A DNA stretch of 64,000 bases from CASFRF01 sp031549345 (GCA_031549345.1 JAVBPY010000010.1:156128-220127), one strand, 5' to 3'. Shown: positions 26,324 to 34,988, numbered from the stretch's first letter. Notes: generated by a model not told the origin, from the letters alone. Made by a program: numbers and translations.

Positions 26324-27100
26324 TTAAGGATTCAGCGATCCGCGCCGATACCCGGCAAGGTCGAGCACAACTTCGGCAAAACCGATGGAGCGGAAAAAAG
26401 GAACGATGGATTCTTCGCCGGTTACTTTGGGAAAATCGGCGGGGTCCACTTCCAGACGCGCCTGGCGCCCGTGATGACGCACACGCCCGCCGAGGCAACC
26501 GAGGCGGCGCAGAAATTCCTCCCCCTCCTCCACCTGGCGGAGCATCGCAACGTCGATGTGCGTCCCATAGGGAATGCGCGACGCAAGGCAGGCCGCCGCC
26601 GGGGCTTCCGCATTGAAAAGGCCGCATTCACGCGCCAGCGCACGGATTTCCCCCTTGCCCATTCCCGCCTCCGTCAGGGGGTGCCGCACGCCCAATTCAT
26701 CGGCGGCGCGGGCGCCGGGGCGGTAGTCGGAGGCATCGTCTAAATTCGCCCCGTCCGCCAATACCGGGAACCCGAGCTCCGCGGCGCGCGCGAGCAGGGT
26801 TGTCATCAGAAATTTCTTGCAATGGTAGCAACGGTCCACGGGGTTCGCGGCGATGGCGGCGTTCCCCAGAACATCGCAGTCGACCACCTCCAAGCGGCAG
26901 CCCGCAAAAGCGGCGATGGCGGCGGCATCCGCGCCCTCGCGCGCCGGCATGAAGACCGAACAAGCGTGCAAAGCCAACACCCGCTCCGGACCGAGAGACC
27001 GGCAGGCCGCCACTGTGAGCGCAGCCGAATCCACGCCGCCGGAGAGGGCGACGGCCAATTTCCCTGTGCGCTCCAGAATAGCGTGGAGCTCTTTTGTCAT
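26324..27100 (-). CDS. larE: ATP-dependent sacrificial sulfur transferase of nickel-pincer cofactor synthesis
   Basis: A 258-residue PP-loop enzyme. LarE adenylates and thiolates the carboxylates of pyridinium biscarboxylate mononucleotide during synthesis of the nickel-pincer nucleotide cofactor. The PP-loop is ALSGGVDSAAL; CYHCKKFL and ADGANLDDASDYRPG are LarE signatures. CLASRIPYG near residue 170 holds the cysteine that in the Lactobacillus enzyme gives up its sulfur; the extra cysteines of the [4Fe-4S]-LarE type are not apparent, so the sacrificial-cysteine version is likely. Its start overlaps the larC stop by 4 bp. No larA is in the window, so the enzyme that uses the cofactor is elsewhere. 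Confidence 0.93.
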   Translation of the reverse strand: MTKELHAILERTGKLAVALSGGVDSAALTVAACRSLGPERVLALHACSVFMPAREGADAAAIAAFAGCRLEVVDCDVLGNAAIAANPVDRCYHCKKFLMTTLLARAAELGFPVLADGANLDDASDYRPGARAADELGVRHPLTEAGMGKGEIRALARECGLFNAEAPAAACLASRIPYGTHIDVAMLRQVEEGEEFLRRLGCLGGRVRHHGRQARLEVDPADFPKVTGEESIVPFFRSIGFAEVVLDLAGYRRGSLNP

Positions 27101-28266
27101 AGCTTCCGTGCCGCGCGCCGGGCGGCCTCGTACAAATCAGCGAAAGGGAAATTGGTTGTTTCGGAAAGTTTTCGCACGCTCTCAAACTCCGGCTGAATAA
27201 GGCGATGTCCCGCCCCCTCGCTGATTTTGACCTCCACACTCCCGCAGGGCAATTCCGCCACAACCGTGCGCCGCGCCAAAATCGTCCGCTCCACCGGGTA
27301 ATACCGGAGGCCGATCGCGGGGGTATTTTCAAAAATCACCCGCTCGAGCGTTTCACGGCGCGGTGCATCGGCGATCACCCGCAAAAGGTAGCCGGGACGG
27401 TTTTTCTTCATATACACGGGCGAATAGTGAACGTCGCGCGCGCCTGCGGCGAACAATTTTTCCAGGGCAAGGCCCATGACTTCACCGGTCGCGTCGTCAA
27501 GATTCGTCTCCAAAACAATGATCTCCTCCTTCGGCGTTTCGGGGACAATCCGCATGGCGCGAAGGACGTTGGCCTCCGCCGGATTGCGTTTCCCGGCACC
27601 GATGCCCAAGCGGGCAATGCGGAACGCGGCGGGGAGCTCCGCATTGCGGAGCGTCACGGCGATCGCCGCACCCGTCGGTGTAATTTGTTCGCGGGGGGCA
27701 TCCGTAATCTTCAGCGTCAGCGCGGAGGCGCGGAGGAGATTGACAACCGCCGGAACCGGAATCGGCAGAATGCCGTGCTGGCAACGCACTTGCCCGCTCC
27801 CCTCGTGCAGCGCCGAACACGCGACGCGCTTGAATCCAAGGTTGTCGAAACAAACCGCCGCCGCCACGATGTCGATGATTGAATCGACCGCGCCCACTTC
27901 GTGAAAATGCACCTCGTCCGGGGAAACGCCGTGCGCCTCCCCTTCCGCCTCCGCCAAACACTCGAAAATAGAAAGCGCAAGAGAGCGTGCGTTCTCCGTC
28001 AGCATCCCTTGGTCAATAATGCGCCGAATGTCGGCCAAATTCCGGTGTTCGTGCTGCGGCGGGCCCTCCATCACCACGTCGAAATCGCGTGCCCGGACAC
28101 CGGCGCGGCTCACAAAAGAAACGACAACGCGGTAGCCATCCAGCGGCAAACTCGCCAGCGCGGCGCGGAGCACCGCCTCGTCCGCGCCGAGATCGAGCAT
28201 CGAAGCGACAAACATATCGCCGGAGATGCCGGAACGGCACTCAAGATACAGCATGGACTCATCCAT
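27097..28266 (-). CDS. larC: Nickel insertion protein of nickel-pincer cofactor synthesis
   Basis: A 389-residue CTP-dependent cyclometallase that inserts nickel into the pyridinium bisthiocarboxylate intermediate. YLECRSGISGDMFVASMLDLGAD at the start, DEVHFHEVGAVDSIIDI (metal-binding His-rich segment) and ITPTGAAIAVTL are LarC signatures. In Lactobacillus larC is read through a programmed frameshift; here the whole protein is one open frame. Start is ATG 28266, overlapping the larB stop by 8 bp, or ATG 28254 four codons later, which matches the family N-terminus more closely. It overlaps larE by 4 bp. Confidence 0.93.
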   Translation of the reverse strand: MDESMLYLECRSGISGDMFVASMLDLGADEAVLRAALASLPLDGYRVVVSFVSRAGVRARDFDVVMEGPPQHEHRNLADIRRIIDQGMLTENARSLALSIFECLAEAEGEAHGVSPDEVHFHEVGAVDSIIDIVAAAVCFDNLGFKRVACSALHEGSGQVRCQHGILPIPVPAVVNLLRASALTLKITDAPREQITPTGAAIAVTLRNAELPAAFRIARLGIGAGKRNPAEANVLRAMRIVPETPKEEIIVLETNLDDATGEVMGLALEKLFAAGARDVHYSPVYMKKNRPGYLLRVIADAPRRETLERVIFENTPAIGLRYYPVERTILARRTVVAELPCGSVEVKISEGAGHRLIQPEFESVRKLSETTNFPFADLYEAARRAARKL

Positions 28267-29017
28267 CGCGCCGCACCGCCAGGCGGTTGATCCGCGTGGC
28301 CATATAGCCCGCGCCGAATCCGTTGTCAATGTTCACCACCGCCATCCCCTCCGCACAGCTGTTGAGCATGGTCAACAGCGCCGAAAGACCGCCGAAATTC
28401 GCTCCGTACCCCACCGAAGTGGGCACGGCGATCACAGGTTTCCCGCACAATCCGGCGACAACGCCGCCGAGGGCCCCTTCCATCCCCGCCACAGCGACGA
28501 TGGCGTTCGCACGCCCGATCTCCTCCGTCCTCGCCAGGAGGCGGTGTATCCCCGCCACGCCGACATCGTACACGCGCAACACCCGCCCGCCGAAAAATTC
28601 GGCCGTCTGCGCCGCCTCTTCCGCCACGGGAATATCGGTCGTCCCTCCGGTGCACACGGCAATCAACCCCTCGGGTTCCGCCGCGCCGCCGCGCACGCGA
28701 ATCAAGCGGGAAACCGGATCATACACGGCCTCCGGCACAACCTCCCGCACGGCGGAATATTGTTCAAACTCGGCACGGGTTCCAAGCACGGCATCGGTGT
28801 TTTCCGCAAAACGGCGAAAGATGACGCGCAACTGCTCCGCCGTTTTCCCCGGGCAATACACTACTTCGCCGAACCCGGAACGGAGCCTTCTGTGATGATC
28901 GAGCTTGGCGAACCCAAGGTCTTCATACGGCAAATGCCTCAGCCGTTCCGCGGCCTCCGTTACGCTCAACTCACCGGAACGTACTTGCTCCAGCATCCGC
29001 GCGACATCCATATTCAT
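28259..29017 (-). CDS. larB: Pyridinium-3,5-biscarboxylic acid mononucleotide synthase
   Basis: A 252-residue enzyme that carboxylates and hydrolyses nicotinic acid adenine dinucleotide, the first step of the nickel-pincer cofactor pathway. The C-terminal half is a PurE-like domain: CTGGTTDIPVAEEAAQTAEFFG, YDVGVAGIHRLL and VPTSVGYGANFGGLSALLTMLNSC. Length is normal for the family. It overlaps tatC upstream by 4 bp and larC downstream by 8 bp, so tat and lar genes form a single transcription unit. Confidence 0.93.
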   Translation of the reverse strand: MNMDVARMLEQVRSGELSVTEAAERLRHLPYEDLGFAKLDHHRRLRSGFGEVVYCPGKTAEQLRVIFRRFAENTDAVLGTRAEFEQYSAVREVVPEAVYDPVSRLIRVRGGAAEPEGLIAVCTGGTTDIPVAEEAAQTAEFFGGRVLRVYDVGVAGIHRLLARTEEIGRANAIVAVAGMEGALGGVVAGLCGKPVIAVPTSVGYGANFGGLSALLTMLNSCAEGMAVVNIDNGFGAGYMATRINRLAVRRDG

Positions 29018-29811
29018 TTCTCCTTCGCGGTTTTTTTCCGCAATTCGGGGTAAATATCCTCTACGGCCGATTCATCCCCGGGTTCATCCGGAGCCTCCTC
29101 CTTCGGTGCCATCCGGGCGGCGCAGAGGAGACCGATTTCAAACAAAAGCCAGGTGGGAAACGCCAACATCAGCTGGCTTACCACATCCGGCGGCGTCAGA
29201 ACCGTCGCCAGGATAAAAATAACAACAATCACCATCGGACGTCCGGCACGGAATGTTTTCACGGAAACCAATCCCGTCCGCACAAGCAGCATCACCACCA
29301 AAGGAAATTGAAACATCACGCCGAATGCCAGCGCCAGCACGCCCGCCAGTGAAACAAAACTTTCCAAGCCGATCATCGGCCGCAACCGGTCCGATCCGAA
29401 ACTGTAGGCGAAGCGCATCACCAGCGGCATAATCGCCCCCACCGCGAGCGAGGCGCCCGCCAAAAAAAGAAACGTCCCCGCCGAAAGCCATCCCCAGACA
29501 AAACGGCGCTCGTGTGCGTACAATGCCGGAGCCAGAAAACGCCATAATTGCCAGACGTTCCACGGGAAGGACACAATGAGAGTCAGGATAAACGCGAGTT
29601 TCAGCTCCGTCAGAAACGCTTCCATGGGCGTAAAATAGTGCAACATTCCTGCTTCCGGAGGCAGGGTCCAGCGAATCAACTCCTGGAGAACAGGATCCGT
29701 GGCCCAATACGCGGCCGGAAACAACAAGACAACCGCGATCAAAATGCGCCACAATGTCTGCCGGAGCGCTTCCAGATGCTCCAGAAGCGTGGAACCATTC
29801 CCGGATGTCAT
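29014..29811 (-). CDS. tatC: Twin-arginine translocase subunit TatC
   Basis: A 265-residue inner-membrane protein with six predicted transmembrane helices. TatC recognises the twin-arginine signal peptide. Family signatures are LLEHLEALRQTL at the N-terminus, FTPMEAFLTELKLAF and the LTPPDVVSQLMLAFPTWLLFE stretch of the last helices. The acidic tail is longer than usual. It overlaps tatA by 4 bp and larB by 4 bp. Two likely substrates, the DUF362 protein and the polyferredoxin, are encoded divergently next to it. Confidence 0.95.
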   Translation of the reverse strand: MTSGNGSTLLEHLEALRQTLWRILIAVVLLFPAAYWATDPVLQELIRWTLPPEAGMLHYFTPMEAFLTELKLAFILTLIVSFPWNVWQLWRFLAPALYAHERRFVWGWLSAGTFLFLAGASLAVGAIMPLVMRFAYSFGSDRLRPMIGLESFVSLAGVLALAFGVMFQFPLVVMLLVRTGLVSVKTFRAGRPMVIVVIFILATVLTPPDVVSQLMLAFPTWLLFEIGLLCAARMAPKEEAPDEPGDESAVEDIYPELRKKTAKEK

Positions 29812-30080
29812 GCCTGTATTTCCGGATATTCCCCGTCTTTTTTCTTGGCTTTTTTCTTTTTCTTTTTTTTCTTTTCGGCTGTTACCGCGTCTTCTTGGGC
29901 GGCGACTTTTTGGGCGGCTTCGGCGAGGTCGCGCGACTCGGCTTCCAGCCCTTCCTTGGCTTTTTTGAATTCGTTGGATGCGCGGCCGAAGGCGCGGGCG
30001 ATCTCCGGGATCCGCTTTGCCCCGAAGAGAAGGACCACGACCAGGAGAACGACAACGATTTGCGTAAAGCTGATGCCCAT
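29808..30080 (-). CDS. tatA: Twin-arginine translocase subunit TatA
   Basis: A 90-residue protein with one N-terminal transmembrane helix (ISFTQIVVVLLVVVLLFG), the hinge FGAKRIPEIARAFGRA and an amphipathic helix, all typical of TatA/TatB. The tail holds a run of lysines (eight, then AKKK). A single TatA-type gene beside tatC suggests a minimal TatAC system, at least at this locus. AAGGAG lies 10 bases before the ATG. Confidence 0.93.
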   Translation of the reverse strand: MGISFTQIVVVLLVVVLLFGAKRIPEIARAFGRASNEFKKAKEGLEAESRDLAEAAQKVAAQEDAVTAEKKKKKKKKAKKKDGEYPEIQA

Positions 30081-30200
30081 GACAAAAAATCTCCTTGATT
30101 TCCGAAAAAGTTGCGATATCTTATTTTTGTTGACAAATTAAGATAGCATCGCGGATGTGTTTTTCCAAGGCCGCAACCGCAAAAACCGGAGGGTATTTTT

Positions 30201-31112
30201 ATGGATCGCAGAGACTTCGTAAAAGGTTCCGTCGCCGCCGCAGCACTCCTGGCCGTCGCCAGCAAACTCCCGGGAGCCCAAACCGCGGCTGAAACGCCCG
30301 CTGCGCAATCGACGGTCGTCGCCGTCCGCAACGGGGAGCCCGTCGCCATGTTCCGCAAGGCCATCGATGCCCTCGGCGGAATCGGCAAATTCGTGAAACC
30401 CGGTCAAAAGGTGGTTGTGAAGCCGAATATCGGCTGGGACCAGCCGCCGGAGATGGGGGCGAACACCAACCCGGAATTGGTGGCGGAAGTGGTGCGTCAG
30501 TGCGTTGCCGCCGGGGCCGTTTCCGTCATGGTCTTCGACCACACGTGCAACCAGGAAGATAAGTGTTACCAAAACAGCGGCATCGCCGAAGCCGTAACCA
30601 AAGCCGGCGGAAAAATGGCCACCGGCGCCAAGGAAAGCGACTATGTCGAAGTCGAATGTCCCTCGGCGACCATTATGAAAAAGGCGAAAATTCACACCCT
30701 TGTCCGCGATTGCGACGTTCTCATCAATATCCCCGTCCTCAAACACCACGGCGGAGCCAAAATGACCTGCGCCATGAAAAATTACATGGGCGTTGTCTGG
30801 GACCGCAAGTTCATGCACCAGAATAACCTGAACCAGAGCATCGCCGACAGCGTCCTCTTCCGCAAAGCCGATTTGAACATCGTGGACGCCTACCGCGTCA
30901 TGAAAAACGGCGGCCCACGCGGAACGGGCGCGAGCAAGATCGAGCTTGCCAAACAGCTCCTGGTATCCACTGACATCGTCGCCATCGATGCCATTTCGAC
31001 GAAAATCATCGGATTCCCGCAGGAGGGCATCACCTATATAGCCCTCGGCGAAAAGCTCGGACTCGGTTGCGCCGACATCGCCAAGCTCGATATCAAGCGG
31101 CTTGAAGCATGA
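30201..31112 (+). CDS. Tat-exported DUF362 protein
   Basis: A 303-residue protein with a twin-arginine signal peptide (MDRRDFVKGSVAAAALLAVASKL). The body is DUF362: VKPNIGWDQPPEMGANTNPELVAEVV, the FDHTCNQ segment, INIPVLKHHGGAKMTCAMKNYMG and a C-terminal DAISTKIIGF. The biochemical role of DUF362 is not established; it often accompanies ferredoxins. GGAGG lies 8 bases before the ATG. The gene overlaps the polyferredoxin by 4 bp and is divergent from tatAC, so export by the neighbouring translocase is very likely. Several cysteines could hold a metal centre before export. Confidence 0.88.
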   Translation: MDRRDFVKGSVAAAALLAVASKLPGAQTAAETPAAQSTVVAVRNGEPVAMFRKAIDALGGIGKFVKPGQKVVVKPNIGWDQPPEMGANTNPELVAEVVRQCVAAGAVSVMVFDHTCNQEDKCYQNSGIAEAVTKAGGKMATGAKESDYVEVECPSATIMKKAKIHTLVRDCDVLINIPVLKHHGGAKMTCAMKNYMGVVWDRKFMHQNNLNQSIADSVLFRKADLNIVDAYRVMKNGGPRGTGASKIELAKQLLVSTDIVAIDAISTKIIGFPQEGITYIALGEKLGLGCADIAKLDIKRLEA

Positions 31113-32632
31113 GATTTGCGCGGATTATCGCGGCGACAGCGGTCGGCGTGGCCGCGCTGTCGCTCTTCTTGTTTTCCAATGAAATTTTCCGTTGGCTGGC
31201 CCGTATTCAATTCGGCCCCAACCTCGCTGATTGTTGTGCCAATCTTGCCCTCGGCGCGGCGGCGAATTTACTGTTCGCCATCGCTGTTCTTCTCCTGATT
31301 CTGGCGCTTACGGCCCTTTTCGGGCGCGTGTACTGCAGTGTTCTTTGTCCGTTCGGAATTCTTCAGGATGCGCTGATCGGTTTGTTCCGCCTTGCAAGAC
31401 GGCGCAAGTTCCGTTTCCGACCCTCGCGCGGATTCCGCTGGTGGCATTATGGGATTGCGCTGGCGGCCCTCGGGGCGCTGGCGGCGGGCTGGAACCTTCT
31501 CTTTGCCCGAATTGAACCGTATACCAACTTCGGCATCATTGCTTCCGGAGTCGGCAGAACGCTGTACATAAAAGGACATAACGCACTGGTTCCCGATTGG
31601 CCGATCGCCCTTTCACCCCAATGGAAATACCAACTTGCGGCAGGGCTGCTGCTTCTCCTGGCGCTTGCGATTCTTTGTTTCTTCCGCGGACGGTTGTTCT
31701 GCAACCTTCTATGCCCCACGGGAGCCGCGCTCCGTTTGGCGGCAAGGCATTCTGTGTTCCGGATGCGCCTCGACGCAAACGCCTGCGTCAAGTGCCAGCG
31801 ATGTACGCACGTCTGTCCTGCTGAATGCATCGATCTAACGACTAAAACCATCGACGTGGAGCGGTGCGTCGTCTGCGGCGACTGCGCGGCCGCGTGTCCT
31901 AAACACGCACTGCATTACAACATGGCTCCGCGCGCCGCGTCCACACCCGCTCCGTCCGCCCCCGCACGCCGGGAATTCCTCGGCGTGGCGCTGGCGGGAG
32001 CCGGCGGTGTGCTTCTAGGCCTTAAGCTCAAACCGGACGTTTCGGAAAAAACCGAAGATCCGTATGAAACACCGATGGAACTGCCGATTCTCCCCCCCGG
32101 CGCAGGAAGCCACGCCCGTTTTGCCGCCCGCTGCACCGGATGCCAGCTTTGCGTGGCACACTGCACAGGAAAGGTGTTGCGCTCCGCCCCCGGCGGACGA
32201 GTGGAATTGAAGTTCGAGCAAGGCATGTGCGAATTTTCCTGCCGCAAGTGTTCGCTTTACTGCCCCACCGGGGCGATCCGCCTGCTTTCATTGAAAGAAA
32301 AGCGGCGCACACGCATCGGCCTGGCGGAAATCACCCTTGACCGCTGCGTGGCTTTCAAGGAGAACACCGAATGCGGCGCGTGCGCCGAGCACTGTCCCAC
32401 AGGGGCCTTGCAAATGAAAGACCGTCCGACGGGGGCGCGCATTCCCGCGCTCACGGAAGCGTTGTGCATCGGTTGCGGAAATTGCGAACACCCCTGCCCC
32501 GTCGCAGCTCCACGCGCCATCCGCGTACGCGGAATTGCAACACAAGTATTGGCCGAAGATCCGGAGTCCCACTTCAATCATGCGGTGAAGACCCCCACCC
32601 CCATTAGTCCCGGCGACGACTGGGCGTTCTGA
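31109..32632 (+). CDS. NapH-like membrane polyferredoxin with internal twin-arginine motif
   Basis: A 507-residue fusion. The first 200 residues contain four transmembrane helices with the NapH/NosR-type motifs CSVLCPFG and CNLLCPTG. Two cytoplasm-type [4Fe-4S] motifs follow (CVKCQRCTHVCP, CVVCGDCAAACP). Then comes a linker with R287-R288 in ARREFLGVALAGAGGVLLGLKL, a textbook Tat motif and hydrophobic helix in the middle of the protein. The last 200 residues have four more cluster motifs (CTGCQLCVAHC, CRKCSLYCP, CGACAEHCP, CIGCGNCEHPCP). This looks like NapH fused to a NapG-like Tat-exported ferredoxin and could carry electrons from the quinone pool or cytoplasm to the exported DUF362 protein, with which it overlaps by 4 bp. 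Confidence 0.88.
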   Translation: MRFARIIAATAVGVAALSLFLFSNEIFRWLARIQFGPNLADCCANLALGAAANLLFAIAVLLLILALTALFGRVYCSVLCPFGILQDALIGLFRLARRRKFRFRPSRGFRWWHYGIALAALGALAAGWNLLFARIEPYTNFGIIASGVGRTLYIKGHNALVPDWPIALSPQWKYQLAAGLLLLLALAILCFFRGRLFCNLLCPTGAALRLAARHSVFRMRLDANACVKCQRCTHVCPAECIDLTTKTIDVERCVVCGDCAAACPKHALHYNMAPRAASTPAPSAPARREFLGVALAGAGGVLLGLKLKPDVSEKTEDPYETPMELPILPPGAGSHARFAARCTGCQLCVAHCTGKVLRSAPGGRVELKFEQGMCEFSCRKCSLYCPTGAIRLLSLKEKRRTRIGLAEITLDRCVAFKENTECGACAEHCPTGALQMKDRPTGARIPALTEALCIGCGNCEHPCPVAAPRAIRVRGIATQVLAEDPESHFNHAVKTPTPISPGDDWAF

Positions 32633-32648
32633 TGGCTCGGACAAAGGA

Positions 32649-32725
32649 TGGTGCTCTCTGCCGGATTTGAACCGGCTACCTGTCACTTAGGAGGCGACTG
32701 CTCTATCCAAATGAGCTAAGAGAGC
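32649..32725 (-). tRNA. tRNA-Arg (anticodon CCU)
   Basis: A complete 77-base cloverleaf on the minus strand, including an encoded 3' CCA. The acceptor stem GCTCTCT pairs with AGAGAGC; the D arm is GCTC/GAGC; the anticodon arm GTCGC-CTCCTAA-GTGAC places CCU at positions 34-36, reading AGG; the T arm is GCCGG-TTCAAAT-CCGGC. It lies between typA and the polyferredoxin gene and has its own promoter. Confidence 0.95.
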
Positions 32726-32735
32726 GTTGTAAGGT

Positions 32736-32764
32736 ACTATACCCTTCCGGATGGCATTTTGCAA
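32736..32764 (-). promoter_or_regulatory. Promoter of tRNA-Arg
   Basis: On the minus strand: TTGCAA (32759-32764), 17-base spacer, TATAGT (32736-32741), 10 bases before the mature tRNA. The spacer is flanked by CCTTCCG/CGGAAGG inverted repeats that could also form the typA terminator stem. The same hexamer pair and spacing occurs in front of pnp. Confidence 0.6.
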
Positions 32765-32783
32765 TACGGAAGGGGTAAAATCA

Positions 32784-34592
32784 TTATTCCGAAGCGAGGC
32801 GGCCGCGGTTGCGGCGACGGTCGAGCTCCGTAAGGAAAAGTTTCCGCAGACGAACGTTCAGGGGCGTAACCTCCACAAGCTCGTCGTCCTCGATGTATTC
32901 CAAGGCCTGTTCCAACGACATGCGCCGCGCGGGGGCAATCTTCAAATTGCGGTCGCTTCCCGCGGCGCGCATATTCGTAAGCTGCTTTCCCTTAAGAACG
33001 TTGACGACGAGATCGTCATCCTTGCAATGCTCGCCGACGATCATTCCCTCGTACACCTCCTCACCCGGCGAAATGAAAAATTCGCCGCGAAGCTGGAGCC
33101 CGTCGATTGCGTACGCCACCGATTTCCCCTGCCCCATGCTGATGAGCGTTCCTTGAATGCGCGAGGGAATTTCCCCCTTGTACGGCGCATAGTGGTCAAA
33201 ACGGTGCGAAACAATCGCCTCCCCCTGACTGAGGGTGAGCGCCCGGCTGCGGAAGCCGATCAATCCGCGCGTGGGGATGTGGAATTCAACCAATTGACGG
33301 GTTCCGCGCGACTCCATCTGAATAAGTTCGCCGCGCCTTGTCCCGGCAAGTTCGATGATCCGCCCCACCGAATCGTCCGGAACGTCGACGGAAAGAATTT
33401 CAATGGGTTCCTGTTTCACGCCGTCGATGACCTTCGTGATCACCTGCGGCTTGGCGACGGCCATTTCATACCCTTCGCGGCGCATGGTTTCGATAAGAAC
33501 AGCCAAATGGAGGACACCGCGACCGGAAACTTTGAACGCATCGCCGTTCAGCTCCTCGACACGGAGCGCAACGTCGCGCTCTACTTCTTTATAGAGGCGT
33601 TCACGCAATTGACGGCTGCCGACAAATTTCCCCTCTTTCCCGTAGAACGGGGAATCATTGATACGGAAATTCATCGAAATGGTCGGTTCGTCGATGGCGA
33701 TTAGCGGCATGGACTCGGGGCATTCCACGTCGGTGATAGTGTCGGAAATATCGATGTCGCCGATGCCGACGATGGCGCACAAATCGCCGCATTCAACGCG
33801 CTCGGTTTCCTGCCGTTGGAGCCCCTCGAAGGTGAACAGCTGTTTGATCTGGGCCGAGTGCACCGTTCCGTCGCGCTTGATAATGGAAAGGGGGCGGCGG
33901 ACGTCCAGCACGCCGCGGTAAACACGTCCGATCCCGATCCGGCCGACGAACGTGGAGTAATCCAATGTGGCAACCTGGACCTGAACCGGCCCTTCGATTC
34001 GGCGCGGCGCCGGAACGAATTCAAGAATCGCATCCATCAAAGGCAGAATCGACTCGCGGGGATCCTCCAGATTGCGCACCGCCCAGCCGTTCCGGCCGGA
34101 GGCGTAGAGAACCGGAAAGTCGAGCTGCTCCTCGCTGGCGTTCAGATCGACAAAAAGATCGAACACCTTGTTGAGAATCACTTTCGGCCGGGCGTCCGGT
34201 TTATCGATTTTGTTGATGACGACCACAGGACGGAGGTTCAGACGCAGCGCCTTTTCCAATACGAAACGGGTCTGCGGCATGGGGCCTTCGGCGGCGTCCA
34301 CAAGAAGGAGAACGCCGTCGGCGAGCTTGAGAACCCGCTCGACCTGCCCGCCGAAGTCGCTGTGTCCTGGAGTGTCGATCACGTTTACCTTGACGCCTTT
34401 GTACTCGACACTGACGTTTTTGGCAAGAATGGTGATCCCGCGTTCCCGTTCCAGATCGTTGCTGTCGAGCATGCATGTTTCGACGGCCTGGTTGGAACGG
34501 AAGAGTTTGGCTTGTTTGAGAATTTCGTCGACAAACGTGGTTTTCCCGTGGTCGACGTGGGCAATGATGGCAATGTTTCGCAGCTCGCGCAT
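32784..34592 (-). CDS. typA: Ribosome-associated translational GTPase TypA/BipA
   Basis: A 602-residue translation-factor GTPase that binds the 70S ribosome and aids 50S assembly under stress. G1 is AHVDHGKTT, the switch I RGITI, G3 DTPGHSDFGGQVER and G4 NKIDKPDA are intact. Domains II, III and V follow, with the C-terminal TypA-specific domain (LIGFRSRALTLSQGEAIVSHRF). The ATG at 34592 is preferred, having GGAAAG 7 bases before it; an ATG 15 bases upstream lacks one. tRNA-Arg follows on the same strand. Confidence 0.96.
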   Translation of the reverse strand: MRELRNIAIIAHVDHGKTTFVDEILKQAKLFRSNQAVETCMLDSNDLERERGITILAKNVSVEYKGVKVNVIDTPGHSDFGGQVERVLKLADGVLLLVDAAEGPMPQTRFVLEKALRLNLRPVVVINKIDKPDARPKVILNKVFDLFVDLNASEEQLDFPVLYASGRNGWAVRNLEDPRESILPLMDAILEFVPAPRRIEGPVQVQVATLDYSTFVGRIGIGRVYRGVLDVRRPLSIIKRDGTVHSAQIKQLFTFEGLQRQETERVECGDLCAIVGIGDIDISDTITDVECPESMPLIAIDEPTISMNFRINDSPFYGKEGKFVGSRQLRERLYKEVERDVALRVEELNGDAFKVSGRGVLHLAVLIETMRREGYEMAVAKPQVITKVIDGVKQEPIEILSVDVPDDSVGRIIELAGTRRGELIQMESRGTRQLVEFHIPTRGLIGFRSRALTLSQGEAIVSHRFDHYAPYKGEIPSRIQGTLISMGQGKSVAYAIDGLQLRGEFFISPGEEVYEGMIVGEHCKDDDLVVNVLKGKQLTNMRAAGSDRNLKIAPARRMSLEQALEYIEDDELVEVTPLNVRLRKLFLTELDRRRNRGRLASE

Positions 34593-34680
34593 AATTTTAC
34601 TTTCCATGGTTATATCTCAATACTATACCATGTTTTACAGAAAAAAACAATGCGCGCGGACAAGTATTTTCGCAGTATTT

Positions 34681-34934
34681 TCAGCGAAGCGCCGCCAATA
34701 CCGGAGCAATATCCGGCAGGGAGGTCGCTAGGACAAACCTCCCGCAAAGAATGTAGCGGATCACCCCGTCGTAGCTTTTTCCGAAAACTTCCTGATCCGA
34801 AGGTTGCGGAAACGCGACCGCCGAAACGCCGCCCGTATCGCCGCGCACCGTCAACAACAAAACGCACGATCACCGTCCTTGTATGCGAAGAACAACCTTG
34901 GTAGATCGACTTCTGGTGCCGCAGCATCAAACAT
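34681..34934 (-). pseudogene. Small protein gene interrupted by a -1 frameshift (about 84 residues), family unknown
   Basis: Two adjacent frames on the minus strand look coding and join smoothly. The first runs from the ATG at 34934: MFDAAAPEVDLPRLFFAYKD then GDRAF, followed by a stop. The second, from the TTG at 34860 to the TGA at 34681, reads LLLTVRGDTGGVSAVAFPQP, continues with EVFGKSYDGVIRYILCGRFV and ends APVLAALR. They meet at GCGTTTTGTTG, where one extra T, or a -1 slip on the T-run, would give one continuous 84-residue protein. It is either a recent point-deletion pseudogene, a sequencing error in a T-run, or a programmed frameshift. I do not recognise the family. It lies between pnp (divergent) and typA (same strand, 88 bp further). 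Confidence 0.45.
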
Positions 34935-34959
34935 TTAAAGTCGAACCGCAAAAAACAAC

Positions 34960-34988
34960 TTGCAAAATTACATACCGGACTGTATAGT
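34960..34988 (+). promoter_or_regulatory. Promoter of pnp
   Basis: TTGCAA (34960-34965), a 17-base spacer and TATAGT (34983-34988). Transcription would start near 34995, giving an unusually long untranslated leader of about 170 bases before the pnp ATG. Confidence 0.6.
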
